A stretch of DNA of 47,504 nucleotides from Fusobacteriota bacterium (lineage in GTDB: Bacteria; Fusobacteriota; Fusobacteriia; JAPLKR01), in assembly GCA_026387965.1 (NCBI GenBank), contig JAPLKR010000116.1:1-47504 (forward strand). The letters are read 5' to 3'. Below the pieces are notes generated by a model, which did no database searches, was not told the DNA's origin, and saw only the letters and a program-made list of their open reading frames with translations. The position numbers were made by a program, and so were the translations under genes. Shown here in pieces: positions 1 to 8,665 of the stretch. Positions within the stretch are counted from its first letter, which is position 1. Each line of letters begins with the position of its first letter.

Positions 1-30
1 ATACATATTGCAGTCGCTTAGCAACACTTT

Positions 31-140
31 GCTTGGTGCGCATAGCAGCGAGGGTACACCCAGTAACATTCCGAACCTGGTAGTTAAGCTCGTTTGCGCC
101 GATAATACTTCGTAAGAGGGAACATAGGTTCGTGCCAAGC
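31..140 (+). rRNA. rrf: 5S ribosomal RNA
   Basis: The ends pair as the 5S terminal helix: GCTTGG at the 5' end and CCAAGC at the 3' end, with wobble pairs continuing inward. The interior carries the conserved 5S core (CATTCCGAACCTGGTAGTTAAGCTC, split by family-typical variation) and the GCGCCGAT segment. Length is about 110 nt, within the bacterial range. It lies at the start of the window and is followed by three tRNAs, so it is the 3' end of an rrn operon whose 16S and 23S lie outside. End positions are accurate to a few bases. Confidence 0.88.
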
Positions 141-186
141 ACTTTTTTTAAAACTCAAATAAATACTAACTGTGCAACAGTCGATT

Positions 187-274
187 GCCTCGGTGGCGGA
201 ATAGGTAGACGCACAGGACTTAAAATCCTGAGGTATCTAATACCGTGCCGGTTCGATTCCGGCTCGAGGCACCA
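187..274 (+). tRNA. tRNA-Leu (anticodon TAA)
   Basis: An acceptor stem GCCTCGG pairs with TCGAGGC before an encoded ACCA end. The anticodon loop CTTAAAA gives TAA. The 88-nt length includes the long variable arm of class II tRNAs, and the T arm has TTCGATT. It follows the 5S gene and is probably part of the same rrn transcript. Confidence 0.95.
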
Positions 275-300
275 CTTTTTTAATACAGTTTTACACTTGA

Positions 301-376
301 CGCGGAGTAGAGCAGTTGGCAGCTCGTCGGGCTCATAACCCGAAGGTCATAGGTTCGAGTCCTATCTCCGCAACCA
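301..376 (+). tRNA. Initiator tRNA-fMet (anticodon CAT)
   Basis: The molecule starts with C1 opposite A72, the unpaired first position that marks bacterial initiator tRNAs. The anticodon stem has three G-C pairs (GGG/CCC) around CTCATAA, the second initiator hallmark. CCA is encoded. It belongs to the tRNA cluster behind the 5S gene. Confidence 0.95.
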
Positions 377-389
377 AATTAAATCTATT

Positions 390-466
390 GCCGATATAGC
401 TCAGCTGGCTAGAGCATACGGTTCATACCCGTAGGGTCAGAAGTTCGAATCTTCTTATCGGCACCA
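390..466 (+). tRNA. Elongator tRNA-Met (anticodon CAT)
   Basis: The acceptor stem GCCGATA pairs fully with TATCGGC, and the anticodon stem TACGG/CCGTA encloses TTCATAC, giving CAT. The fully paired acceptor and different anticodon stem separate it from the initiator at 301-376. A tRNA-Ile with a lysidine-modified CAT anticodon cannot be strictly excluded, but the anticodon arm resembles elongator Met. CCA is encoded. Confidence 0.9.
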
Positions 467-478
467 ACATAATAATTA

Positions 479-504
479 AACTGAGTGATTAGCTCAGTTT
501 TTTA
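479..504 (+). terminator. Terminator of the rrn/tRNA transcript
   Basis: A perfect 7-bp stem (AACTGAG / CTCAGTT) with a 7-nt loop runs directly into a run of T. It sits 12 bases after the last tRNA, where an rrn operon terminator is expected. Confidence 0.85.
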
Positions 505-593
505 TATTTTATCAAATTAAATTGACCATAGAGGTATTTAATGGTATAGTTTTTTCAACAGTGGTAAAATGGGGAATGAATATAAAAAATATT

Positions 594-728
594 TATAGCA
601 AATCAAAAGCAAAACTGGATACTTTGCAATATGTCATCTCGAGCGAAGCCGAGAGACCTATCTCTGTAAAATTCGAAATGTCTCTGCATTGACAACATTG
701 TCAATGTTTGTTTTGAAACGACTCTATA
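594..728 (+). mobile_element. MITE-like element, copy 1
   Basis: A roughly 135-bp element with short inverted ends, beginning TA-TAGCAAATC and ending CTCTA-TA. The flanking TA dinucleotides look like target duplications, as made by IS630/Tc1-mariner transposases. The interior matches the copies at 8492-8629 (reverse), 37473-37609 and 46225-46371, including a GTCATC..GAGCGAAG..GAGA block and a TCAA.GTTTGTTTTGAAA block. It encodes no protein. It abuts the decayed 5'-nucleotidase gene exactly where the signal peptide begins. Confidence 0.75.
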
Positions 729-2248
729 ACTTCGCGATATGGCTACTTGTAGCATTTCTTGTTTCAACTTTATCGTTTGCGAAAGTTGTGACGATTGAGA
801 TACTCGCGCTAAATGATTTTCATGCGTATTTAGCTCAAGATTCAAGTCATCCTGGCCTCGATGTTATTGCTACTTACATTATCAAGAGCGACAAGCAAAT
901 CCAAATTCAGTACTACTTTTGAGTGCTGGAGACATGCATCAAGGAACTATGAAGTCAAATATGGTGTATGCTGCAAGTGTTGCAGCAGAGATGAAATATT
1001 TAATGTTTGATGCAATGGTTATCGGTAACCACGAGTTTGGGGCAGTCATATTTACAAGATAGAATTAAGCAGTCCAATTTCCCTTTTTTAGCTGGCAATA
1101 TCTATCAGCTATAACGAAATTACTTCAAAATACAAAGCCGTATACCCTTATTACAGTTAATGAAATTAGGGTTGGGGTGATAATGCTTGAAATGCTCTCT
1201 ACGCAAAGCCCCAGTATCTACTAGGCCTTACATTTGAAGAGCCGAATCCAATTGTTGCACAAACTGTCAAGGCACTACGCGAAGAAGGGACGCAAATTAT
1301 CGTTTTAGATGCCGATATTGCTAAACTATTCTGGTTTATCATCTCTGAATTCAATAACAGGAGAGAGAGCGGATGTAACTGCGGTTACTTCAAATATTAT
1401 TGATGTATCCATAACGAGTTATTCACATCAATTTGTAAATGGCTGGGTGAGAGGTACATCGATAGTTCAAGCAGATTGGGCAGGAAAGGTAATTGATTAA
1501 ATTATAGTAGAATACGATACCGATACTGAGAAAGTAGTTAATGTGAATAGTCGGGTAGTTAATCTCGTGGGTTCATAACTTCCTCAAGATCCGGCAGCAA
1601 TGACGATATATAACCAATATGTAAAAAAAATCACCCTACTGAAAATTAAGTGATCGGGTATTCAAAAAATAAACTTTACAATAGAGGCAGCCCTTTGACT
1701 CCAATCGGAGTATGTGCTTGTGATGTGTCTTGTATAGCAACAATTGTTGATGTATTTATTATTAATAGTGGAGGAGTTCGAACAGTAATTACTGCACGAC
1801 CTGTAAAGATGGGAGAGTTGTATCGAGCATTTCCATTTGATGATTTTATATGTACCACTATTATAAGCGGTGCACAGCTTATAAACTTAATCGAATATTG
1901 TGTTTAAGAAAATGTTAATGGCCGAATTTCTGGGTATTTTTCAGGCTTAAAAATTGTTTGCAATCCTATGTTTCTATCAGGTCAAAGAATTATTTCTATG
2001 ACTGATCTAAAAGAGAATCCGATCATTGACAGTAACAATACTCTGTTGGGACAATAGATTTTGTGACAACAGGAGGAGATGTTTTTTCAATATTTCTGAC
2101 ACTGCCAATAAAAAATACGGAAATTAACTTAAGAGATACGCGGGTAGCTCAAATGAAAAAACAACAAAGTAGTGATGAAGGAGAGAACAACCGTTTAACC
2201 GTTACTAATCAATATTTTAAGCCCTCTTGCTATAGAGAGATTAAATAA
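729..2248 (+). pseudogene. 5'-nucleotidase / cyclic phosphodiesterase family, decayed
   Basis: Pieces of an exported UshA-type metallophosphoesterase can be read in order, but in different frames and with stops between them. They are a hydrophobic signal segment, the metal-site motif ALNDFHA near 815-838, SAGDMHQGT near 925, GNHEFG near 1023-1040, YSHQFVNG near 1420-1445, and the C-terminal substrate domain motifs NSGGVRT and FPFDDF near 1768-1845. At least four frameshifts, starting near 910, and several stops separate them, so no enzyme can be made. The original start codon is missing: a MITE-like element ends at 728, just before the signal peptide. The family hydrolyses extracellular nucleotides. 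Confidence 0.85.
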
Positions 2249-2263
2249 CATCATGTACGATTC

Positions 2264-2292
2264 TTGACCTAACAATCAAGATATGGTATGAT
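2264..2292 (+). promoter_or_regulatory. Sigma-70 type promoter for truA
   Basis: TTGACC at 2264-2269 and TATGAT at 2287-2292 are separated by exactly 17 bp, with the truA start codon 43 bases further on. Both boxes match the consensus at five of six positions. Confidence 0.7.
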
Positions 2293-2335
2293 AAAAAGAG
2301 AATCGTGACCAAATGGTAGTGAAAGTTGGAATAAA

Positions 2336-3073
2336 ATGAAACGATATAAACTCATAATTGCATATAATGGCGCTAATTTTTTTGGTTCTCAAAAGCAAGA
2401 AGCATTAAGAACAGTTCAAAGTGAACTTGAACGTGTTCTTTTTGAAATTCTCTTTGTCAAAATATCAACTATTTTCTCTGGAAGAACGGATAAAGGTGTC
2501 CATGCATTAGCTCAAGTTGTTGTGTTTGATGCAATTATTCCTTTTGAAGATGAGAAGCTTTTTGTGATTATAAATCGAAAACTTCCATTAGATATTAGAG
2601 TGAAATCCTGCGAATGTATTGAAAATAGCTTCAATCCAAGGTTTTCTTCAAAAGTTAAAACATATCAATTTAAAATGAAAGAGATTTCAAATTACAGTGT
2701 GTTTGAATATGATTTTTACTATTTTGTAGAGAGTTCAATAGATGTGGAAAAGTTTAATAAAATTGTGAGTTCAGTTATTGGCACTCATGATTTCACTTCG
2801 TTTAAAAAAAGCGATTGTACGAATAATGAAGTGATTAAAACGATTTACATTGCAAGAATAATTAAGCATAGCTCAGAGTACCATTTTGAAATTAGTGGAA
2901 GTGGTTTCTTGAAAAATATGGTTAGAATTATTTTAGAAGAGAGTCTAAGAGAGTGCTATGGCAAAGAGTTAGAAGGACATATAAAAAGACGACTTTCTAA
3001 TCCAAATATACATGTGCACAAACATTTAGCTCCCGCTCAAGGACTTTATTTGAAGGAAGTATTTTATGAATAA
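2336..3073 (+). CDS. truA: tRNA pseudouridine(38-40) synthase TruA
   Basis: This enzyme isomerises uridines 38-40 in the anticodon stem of many tRNAs. The 245-residue product has the usual TruA length and architecture. It has the N-terminal motif YKLIIAYNGANFFGSQ (residues 4-19), the catalytic motif GRTDKGVHA (49-57) with nucleophile Asp52, and a C-terminal GSGFLKNMVRII segment. A good promoter lies at 2264-2292. The stop codon overlaps the start of the next, frameshifted, acetyltransferase gene, so the two are co-transcribed. It is a housekeeping gene unrelated to the polysaccharide genes downstream. Confidence 0.95.
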   Translation: MKRYKLIIAYNGANFFGSQKQEALRTVQSELERVLFEILFVKISTIFSGRTDKGVHALAQVVVFDAIIPFEDEKLFVIINRKLPLDIRVKSCECIENSFNPRFSSKVKTYQFKMKEISNYSVFEYDFYYFVESSIDVEKFNKIVSSVIGTHDFTSFKKSDCTNNEVIKTIYIARIIKHSSEYHFEISGSGFLKNMVRIILEESLRECYGKELEGHIKRRLSNPNIHVHKHLAPAQGLYLKEVFYE

Positions 3074-3496
3074 TTTAGTAGTAAAAAGAATCCTTCCCGA
3101 AATGAACAAATTGAATCCGAATCCTTCGGTGAGGGTGCTGTTGATGAGTGGGTGATTATGCCGCTGATGAGATATGGTAGAATTTATGGAGCCTTTATAG
3201 GGGGAGTATTAGTAGGTATTATAGAAATGATTATCTCGGAAAGTTATCAGGGGTATATTTTTAGTTTCGCCATTCGAAGCGCAGTTCGTAATCTTGGTTA
3301 TGGAGAGGAGCTGCTTCGTAAAGTAATTGATGATGTTAGAGAAGCAGGTGTTTTGAAAGAATTAATTTTAACATCCTCCGAGGATAATAGCTGTGCAAAT
3401 AAAATATATGAAAAATTAGGGTTTAAAAAAGGAGAAAAACTTTTAAATGAATATGGTTGGGGAATAGATAGAATTTCATGGTCAAAAAAATTATAA
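3066..3496 (+). pseudogene. GNAT acetyltransferase, frameshifted
   Basis: A start codon at 3066 overlaps the truA stop by 8 bp and opens MNNLVVKRILPEMN, which ends at TGA 3153-3155. From about 3106 the continuation QIESESFGEGAVDEWVI is in another frame and runs to 3496. It contains the acetyl-CoA binding pattern of the GNAT fold (RNLGYGEELLRKVI) and the late IYEKLGFKKGEKL motif. Restoring one base near 3105 would give a normal GNAT protein of about 144 residues. Without that, translation could only begin at GTG 3152 and would lack the first strand and helix. A sequencing error is the main alternative. The substrate is unknown. Confidence 0.7.
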
Positions 3497-3510
3497 AAGT
3501 ATATAAAATG

Positions 3511-3540
3511 TTAGGTAGCACATTTAAATTATGATATAAT
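3511..3540 (+). promoter_or_regulatory. Candidate promoter of the LPS-core operon
   Basis: A perfect TATAAT lies at 3535-3540, 35 bases before the first gene of the cluster. The upstream box (TTAGGT at 3511-3516, spacer 18) is weak, so the -35 assignment is uncertain. Confidence 0.5.
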
Positions 3541-3574
3541 AGGGTAGTAAATTTGTTAGAAAAGGAAAAGAAAA

Positions 3575-4342
3575 ATGAGCCTTTCGGTAGCCTTAATAAC
3601 CTATAACGAAGAGAAAAAATTAGCGAGAACTTTAGAAGCTGTAAAATCAATAGCAAATGAAATCATTATTGTAGACTCATTTAGTACGGATAATACGCTA
3701 GTCATTGCAAAAAGTTTTGGAGCGAAAGTGTATCAAGAGCGATGGCAAGGCTACGGAGCACAGAGAAATAGCTTAATTGAAAAATGCACATGTGATTGGA
3801 TCCTGATGATTGATGCAGATGAAGTACTTTCGCCAGAGTGTGTTGAAGATATAAAAATTCAAATTGAGCAGTCGATACATGAAGTGTTTGAAATAGTGTT
3901 TAAAACAGTGTATTTTGACCGAGAAATTAAGTATGGCGGTTGGAGTGGTAGTAAAAAAATAAGACTTCATAAAAAGGGAAGTGGAAAGTTTAATAGTAAT
4001 GTGGTTCACGAAGTGTTTGAAACGGAGAAACCACTTAGAACTCTTAAAGGGAACATATATCATTATACTTATCTTGATATAACGGCTTATTTAGAAAAAT
4101 TTAACCGTTATACCTCGGAAGCGGCGAAAGAGAGGCTCAGAAGAGGGAAAAAATCATCCATTCTAATCATACTTTTAAGAAGTAGCTATAAATTTTTTTA
4201 CCAGTATATTTTAAGGTTGGGTTTTTTAGATGGTGGAGAAGGATTGATACTTGCATATTTTTCAGCATCTTATGCATTTGCGACCTATACAAAACTTAGA
4301 GAATATAACAAAAAAGGAATAACTTATGAAGAGTTATGCTAG
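3575..4342 (+). CDS. GT2 glycosyltransferase, WaaE/KdtX-like
   Basis: The protein is a 255-residue family 2 glycosyltransferase with the nucleotide-binding start SVALITYNEE (4-13), IIVDSFSTDNT (31-41) and the metal-binding motif DADE (80-83). The set WQGYGAQRN and VVHEVFE resembles the LPS core glucosyltransferase WaaE, which adds a hexose to the inner core. No transmembrane anchor is visible. It is the first gene of a run with small gaps or overlaps, and its last 17 bases overlap the kinase gene. The exact sugar cannot be told from sequence. Confidence 0.85.
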   Translation: MSLSVALITYNEEKKLARTLEAVKSIANEIIIVDSFSTDNTLVIAKSFGAKVYQERWQGYGAQRNSLIEKCTCDWILMIDADEVLSPECVEDIKIQIEQSIHEVFEIVFKTVYFDREIKYGGWSGSKKIRLHKKGSGKFNSNVVHEVFETEKPLRTLKGNIYHYTYLDITAYLEKFNRYTSEAAKERLRRGKKSSILIILLRSSYKFFYQYILRLGFLDGGEGLILAYFSASYAFATYTKLREYNKKGITYEELC

Positions 4343-5078
4343 TGGTGATTGGATAGTTTACCCTTTTTCAAACGATTATAATTTGGATGATCTTTTAAAA
4401 TGTGTAGAGATGTTTGAAGGAAATGAAGTTCATGAGACAGTAATCAAAAAATACTGCATCGAGGTATTAAAATCGGATTACCGTAGTGTCGTAATAAAAT
4501 TTACATTTAATGGCAAAGCTTTAGTGGCTAAACGCCCCATTGAAAAACATAGCAGAGCATGGGCAAGATTTGTAACACAGTTTCGAGATTCGGAAGTGGT
4601 TGAAGCAAGCAAAAAACTTGAGAGGGTGAAAAGAGTCGGATTAATTGGCAATCAAGCTATTGCTGCATTTGAAAAACGCATTAAAAATAGAGTGGCCGAT
4701 TCATGGCAAGTGTATACATATCTTGAAGGTTGCGTGCCCCCTATAGAAGTGTTTGAAAAAGTAAAAGAGATACTGGTAAAGATTCATCAGCAAGGATACC
4801 TCCATGGAGATTCACAACTTCAAAATTTTTTATATACTCTAGACCAACAAATTGCGGTTATTGATGTAAAGTTAAAACACAATCGATTAGGAAATTACGG
4901 ACGTTCAATGGAGTATGAATATTTGTGTCGCAGTAATTTCTGTTTTAAACCATATTTTGTAAAAGAACGCAAATGGTTTTCGTATAAATTATATATATTT
5001 TTCAAATTTTTACAACTGAGATTTAGAGATGTTAAAAAGATTCGAGAATGGTTTGGTTATAAAAAAAATCAGGCATAA
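4326..5078 (+). CDS. LPS core heptose kinase-like protein (WaaY/RfaY type)
   Basis: This 250-residue protein has the reduced protein-kinase-like fold of LPS core kinases. Visible are an ATP-binding lysine segment (LVAKRP, about 66-71), the catalytic-loop motif HGDSQLQNF (160-168) and the metal-binding VIDVK (179-183), the counterpart of DFG. WaaY-type enzymes phosphorylate heptose II of the inner core. The start overlaps the preceding GT2 by 17 bp and a heptosyltransferase follows, so the context fits core assembly. A different kinase acceptor, such as Kdo, is the main alternative. Confidence 0.78.
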   Translation: MKSYASGDWIVYPFSNDYNLDDLLKCVEMFEGNEVHETVIKKYCIEVLKSDYRSVVIKFTFNGKALVAKRPIEKHSRAWARFVTQFRDSEVVEASKKLERVKRVGLIGNQAIAAFEKRIKNRVADSWQVYTYLEGCVPPIEVFEKVKEILVKIHQQGYLHGDSQLQNFLYTLDQQIAVIDVKLKHNRLGNYGRSMEYEYLCRSNFCFKPYFVKERKWFSYKLYIFFKFLQLRFRDVKKIREWFGYKKNQA

Positions 5079-5093
5079 CCATAAGGAGTGAAG

Positions 5094-6113
5094 ATGAAAA
5101 TATTGATTTCAAGAACGGATAAAATCGGAGATTTAGTGCTTTCAATTCCCTCTTTTAATGCAATTTATCAAATGTATCCGCATGCCGAGATATATTGCTT
5201 AGTGAGAAAATATAATGCCGATATTGTCAGAAATCTTCCTTATATTACGGATGTGATTGTTAAAGACGATTACGAAACTGAAGCCCTTTCTAAATTGATA
5301 CAAAATTTAAAATTAGATATTTTTGTTGCACTTTTTAGTGATACAGAGATAGCAAAGTTAGCTAAGGAATCTGGGGCAAAAAAACGCATAGGCCCTTATT
5401 CGAAGCTAAGTTCATTTTTTTCTTACAATTCGGGCCTTCGTCAAAAACGCTCCGAAAGTTCAAAAAATGAAGCAGAGTATAATTTAGATTTGATTAAAAG
5501 TATTGATGAAGAAAAATTCTCCAAAATCAAAACATTGGACTATCGCGTTCATATTGATAAAGAGTACCGAGAGAAGATAAAAATATGGTTGGAAAAAAGA
5601 GGAATAGACAAATATATCATTGTTCATCCGTTATCTGGAGGTTCAGCAAAAAATCTTTCGCTCAATCAATATGCCAACCTTATTAATAAGCTATCTAGAA
5701 TTTATGATGAGTATTCGATTATTGTGACGGGTTCAGGAGCTGAAGGTGAAGTGGTATATGATATGGTGGGAAGAATAAATCGAGATAATGTATTTGCATG
5801 GATTAGTTCAGAATCTATTCAATATCTCTCAGCGCTTCTTGATAAAAGTGAATTATTTATTGGATCTTCCACAGGGCCTACCCACATTGCGGGAAGTTTA
5901 GGAAAGAAAGTTGTTGGAATTTATCCTAAAATACAAGTTCAATCTAAAGTGCGGTGGGGAATTTATGGAAATCGTAAGGTATTGTATCTTGAACCAAAAG
6001 TAGAGTGCGGTGAAAAATATCATTGTAAAAAAAATTGTAAACATTATGATTGTTTTGAAACTTTACAAATCGGTGAGATACTCGCCAAAATAAATGGATT
6101 ATTAGGGGAATAA
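5094..6113 (+). CDS. GT9 heptosyltransferase family protein (1)
   Basis: A 339-residue ADP-heptose:LPS heptosyltransferase family member. The N terminus has SRTDKIGDLVLSIPSF, the acceptor-side motif of GT9. The C-terminal nucleotide-sugar domain has GSSTGPTHIAGSLGKKVVGIYP. I placed the start at ATG 5094, 5 nt behind AAGGAG; an upstream in-frame GTG at 5088 overlaps that site. A Cys-rich stretch near the C terminus (ECGEKYHCKKNCKHYDC) is typical of many GT9 proteins. It probably adds heptose to the core, since the kinase gene is just upstream. Confidence 0.88.
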   Translation: MKILISRTDKIGDLVLSIPSFNAIYQMYPHAEIYCLVRKYNADIVRNLPYITDVIVKDDYETEALSKLIQNLKLDIFVALFSDTEIAKLAKESGAKKRIGPYSKLSSFFSYNSGLRQKRSESSKNEAEYNLDLIKSIDEEKFSKIKTLDYRVHIDKEYREKIKIWLEKRGIDKYIIVHPLSGGSAKNLSLNQYANLINKLSRIYDEYSIIVTGSGAEGEVVYDMVGRINRDNVFAWISSESIQYLSALLDKSELFIGSSTGPTHIAGSLGKKVVGIYPKIQVQSKVRWGIYGNRKVLYLEPKVECGEKYHCKKNCKHYDCFETLQIGEILAKINGLLGE

Positions 6114-6115
6114 TT

Positions 6116-7228
6116 ATGAGGCATCTTAAAATTCTTGAAATGGCTGCACACTGTCAATTAAGAAGCGGAACGCCAATATTGATGGCACGGTTAGCATTGG
6201 GGTTAAAGAGAGCTGGCCATGATGTGAGCTGCCTTTTTAATGGAGACGTGTTTGTTGAAAAGTCAGATTTTGATTTTTTGCGCGAAGAGGGTATTAAAGT
6301 TAAGATTATTGAAGCAGATAGAGTTAGAGTAAATGGAAGTACAGCAAAAAGTATTATAAAACTTCGTAATTTTTTGAGGAAAAATAAATATGATATCGTG
6401 CACGCCCATGACAGTCAAGCTCTAGACAATCTCCTTCTTGCTTCAGTTGGACTAGATGTTACTATAGTGGTTTCACGTGGATTTATGAAAAAGCTTAATG
6501 GATACAATGCACTAAAATATAAATTGGGGAAAGTTAAAAAGATTTTTGTGGTTTCTAATGCTGTTAAAGAGCGCATGAAAGAGAGTGGTAAAATTCTTGA
6601 TGATAGTAAGTTTGTGATATTTCATGGAATGTTGGATACAAAATCGTTTGAACTAGAATCTAATTTAAGAGCAGAGTTGGGTATATCAACGAAGGAAAAA
6701 ATCATTGGCATTGTGACTAACGAGAGTGATATTAAGGGGTCAGATTTTTTACTCCAAGCGTATGAAAACGCTTGGAAATCAGGAGAACGTTATCGGTTAG
6801 TTCTTGCTGGAGTGACACCGGAATTTGTAAAAAAATATATTGCAGATGAAGCAATTTTGAGCTCTATCTCTGCTTTAGGTTTTCGAAAAGACATTCCCAA
6901 TATTTTAAAAGGATTAGATGTTTTTGTATTTACTTCTAGAGGAGAAGAAGCGCTTGGGTTAACCATCGCGGAGGCTCAAATGGCAGGAGTTCCTGTGATT
7001 GTTATGAATTCTGGAGGGAGTGCAGAAATTGTTTTAGATGGTAAGACAGGGTTTGTAATAGAAAAGGGCAATATTGCAGAGTTGCAAGAAAAAATCTCTT
7101 GGCTGTTATCTCATGAAAGCGAAAGAGTTGAAATGGGTATTGCGGCTAAACTTTATGCTGAAGAAGCTTTTAGTATGGAAGAGGCGGTTAAAAATGCGGA
7201 AAGAGTATATAACGGCTTGCTTAGATAA
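6116..7228 (+). CDS. GT4 glycosyltransferase (1)
   Basis: A 370-residue GT-B retaining glycosyltransferase. The N-terminal Rossmann domain has the VHAHDSQAL segment, and the C-terminal Glycos_transf_1 domain ends with EEALGLTIAEAQMAGVPVIV, the EX7E motif that binds the donor nucleotide and supports catalysis. It starts 2 bases after the previous stop with AGGGGA in front, so it is translationally coupled. Its place between a heptosyltransferase and deacetylases suggests a hexose or N-acetylhexosamine transfer to the LPS core. The donor is not determined. Confidence 0.88.
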   Translation: MRHLKILEMAAHCQLRSGTPILMARLALGLKRAGHDVSCLFNGDVFVEKSDFDFLREEGIKVKIIEADRVRVNGSTAKSIIKLRNFLRKNKYDIVHAHDSQALDNLLLASVGLDVTIVVSRGFMKKLNGYNALKYKLGKVKKIFVVSNAVKERMKESGKILDDSKFVIFHGMLDTKSFELESNLRAELGISTKEKIIGIVTNESDIKGSDFLLQAYENAWKSGERYRLVLAGVTPEFVKKYIADEAILSSISALGFRKDIPNILKGLDVFVFTSRGEEALGLTIAEAQMAGVPVIVMNSGGSAEIVLDGKTGFVIEKGNIAELQEKISWLLSHESERVEMGIAAKLYAEEAFSMEEAVKNAERVYNGLLR

Positions 7229-7281
7229 TAGTTTTAGCCTGGCTAAAATATGTTGAGTAAGAGAAAATTGGAGGTCATAGG

Positions 7282-8310
7282 ATGATTGAAATAGTGTGCA
7301 TAGTAGTTGTGGCTATCGTACTTTATGCAGTTTTTAATCAAAATGGATTTCCTGTTTTTTTATTTCATAAAATTGATGATCAGAGTGATACGAATGAGTT
7401 AGAGTTTGAAGCGATATTAAAACATTTACAAGAAAAGCAGTTTAAAACGGTGACAGCTCGTGAGATTGAGAACGGTGTAAAAATTGATAAAAAATGTATT
7501 ATGCTAACATTCGATGATGGGTATCTCAATAATTATCAAAAAGTATTTCCACTTATTAAAAAATATCAGACGAAGATAACACTTTTTATTAATTCTGATT
7601 ATATTTTAGAAAATGAGGAGGTGCGAGCGGCAGATACGATGCACTCTCATTATCCTTTTTTACTTTGGTCTGAAATTCAAGAGATGCAAGAGAGTGGGCT
7701 TGTTGACATACAGCTTCATACAGGAAAGCACTATTTTCATTTTGTATCAAGTGAGATTAAAGAGGTTTTCACGCACGAGGAGAATCTTCAGGATTTGAAA
7801 AATTATCAAGAGCTATATGGTCGTGAGGAAGCGTTAGAGGGGCTTCCCATTTTCAGAAAACGTGGGGCAACTTCTCAGCCTGGATTTATATTAGACTTAA
7901 ATAAGTTAGATGCACTTAAAACGAGAATTTCAAAGTATTCTGAGTTAAAGTTAGCGAATAAAGCATTGGATTTTTTAGAGTACGGTAGAATTGAAACGAT
8001 AAAAGAATTTAAAAAACGCATTGTGCAGACAGTTTCTGATAATCAGCTAGCCATTAACCACTATTTAGGTTACAATGCTAAAAATTTTGCTTGGCCATGG
8101 GGGCATTTCACAAAAAACAGTGTTGAAGTTATGGGAAGCATAGGAATTAAGGGGCTATACACTTGCATTAAGGGGCCAAATAGACGAAAAGTAGATTTAA
8201 GGTGCATAAGACGCGATAGTTTCAGACAAGCTTCTTTAAAGCGATTTAAATGGAAACTCTACCTGTGTAGAAATACGATACTCGGGAAAATTTATGAGTG
8301 GGTATCCTAG
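7282..8310 (+). CDS. Membrane-anchored polysaccharide deacetylase (CE4) 1
   Basis: One N-terminal membrane helix (about residues 2-18) anchors a 342-residue NodB-type deacetylase. The metal site is present: TFDDGY (76-81), with both the general-base and the zinc Asp, and HTGKH (146-150) as the H-x3-H pair. A later AWPWG motif (about residue 272) forms the substrate groove. CE4 enzymes remove N-acetyl groups from sugars such as GlcNAc. A long segment between HTGKH and AWPWG is unlike peptidoglycan deacetylases and is shared with the paralogue at 8666-9709. In an LPS cluster the likely substrate is a core N-acetylhexosamine (inference). Confidence 0.85.
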   Translation: MIEIVCIVVVAIVLYAVFNQNGFPVFLFHKIDDQSDTNELEFEAILKHLQEKQFKTVTAREIENGVKIDKKCIMLTFDDGYLNNYQKVFPLIKKYQTKITLFINSDYILENEEVRAADTMHSHYPFLLWSEIQEMQESGLVDIQLHTGKHYFHFVSSEIKEVFTHEENLQDLKNYQELYGREEALEGLPIFRKRGATSQPGFILDLNKLDALKTRISKYSELKLANKALDFLEYGRIETIKEFKKRIVQTVSDNQLAINHYLGYNAKNFAWPWGHFTKNSVEVMGSIGIKGLYTCIKGPNRRKVDLRCIRRDSFRQASLKRFKWKLYLCRNTILGKIYEWVS

Positions 8311-8491
8311 AAAATAAAATTCAATAACATTTTGAGGCGTACTAAAATCCGTAAAATCTAAATACTTGCGACAGATTCCACGGTTAAGAGATATATAGGA
8401 CACGGGTGAAAATGTGATAATTTTATGCAAAGGCAAGAATTAAACACGAATTCTCATGAAGAAATTGCTCAAAAAAGGTTGTTAAAGATTA
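8311..8491. other. Intergenic spacer with no visible gene
   Basis: Nothing here reads as a gene or a clear promoter. With the following MITE-like copy it makes up the 355-base gap between the two deacetylase genes. Confidence 0.5.
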
Positions 8492-8629
8492 TATAGCATT
8501 TTCAAAACAAACCTTGACTCATGTCATGTCGACCAAGGCGGAGACAACTATTCATTTAAAAGATAGATCTCTCAACTTGGCTCAAGATGACATACAAAAA
8601 ATATTCTGTTTTGTTTTTGATTTGCAATA
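8492..8629 (-). mobile_element. MITE-like element, copy 2 (inverted)
   Basis: The reverse complement runs from TTGCAAATC to GAAAATGCTA between TA dinucleotides and matches the copy at 37473-37609 closely, including the GCCTTGGTCGACATGA block. It lies in the gap between the two deacetylase genes. It contains no open frame of its own. Confidence 0.8.
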
Positions 8630-8665
8630 GGATAAGGAAATTCAATATAATAAGGGGTGAATTAG

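Noticed and set aside
603-845. Open frame on the - strand at the 5'-nucleotidase pseudogene
   Set aside because: It lies mostly in the MITE-like element, has no family match I can see, and conflicts with the readable nucleotidase fragments on the + strand.
7236-7254. Terminator after the first GT4 gene
   Set aside because: The palindrome TTTTAGCC-T-GGCTAAAA has almost no loop and no T run behind it.
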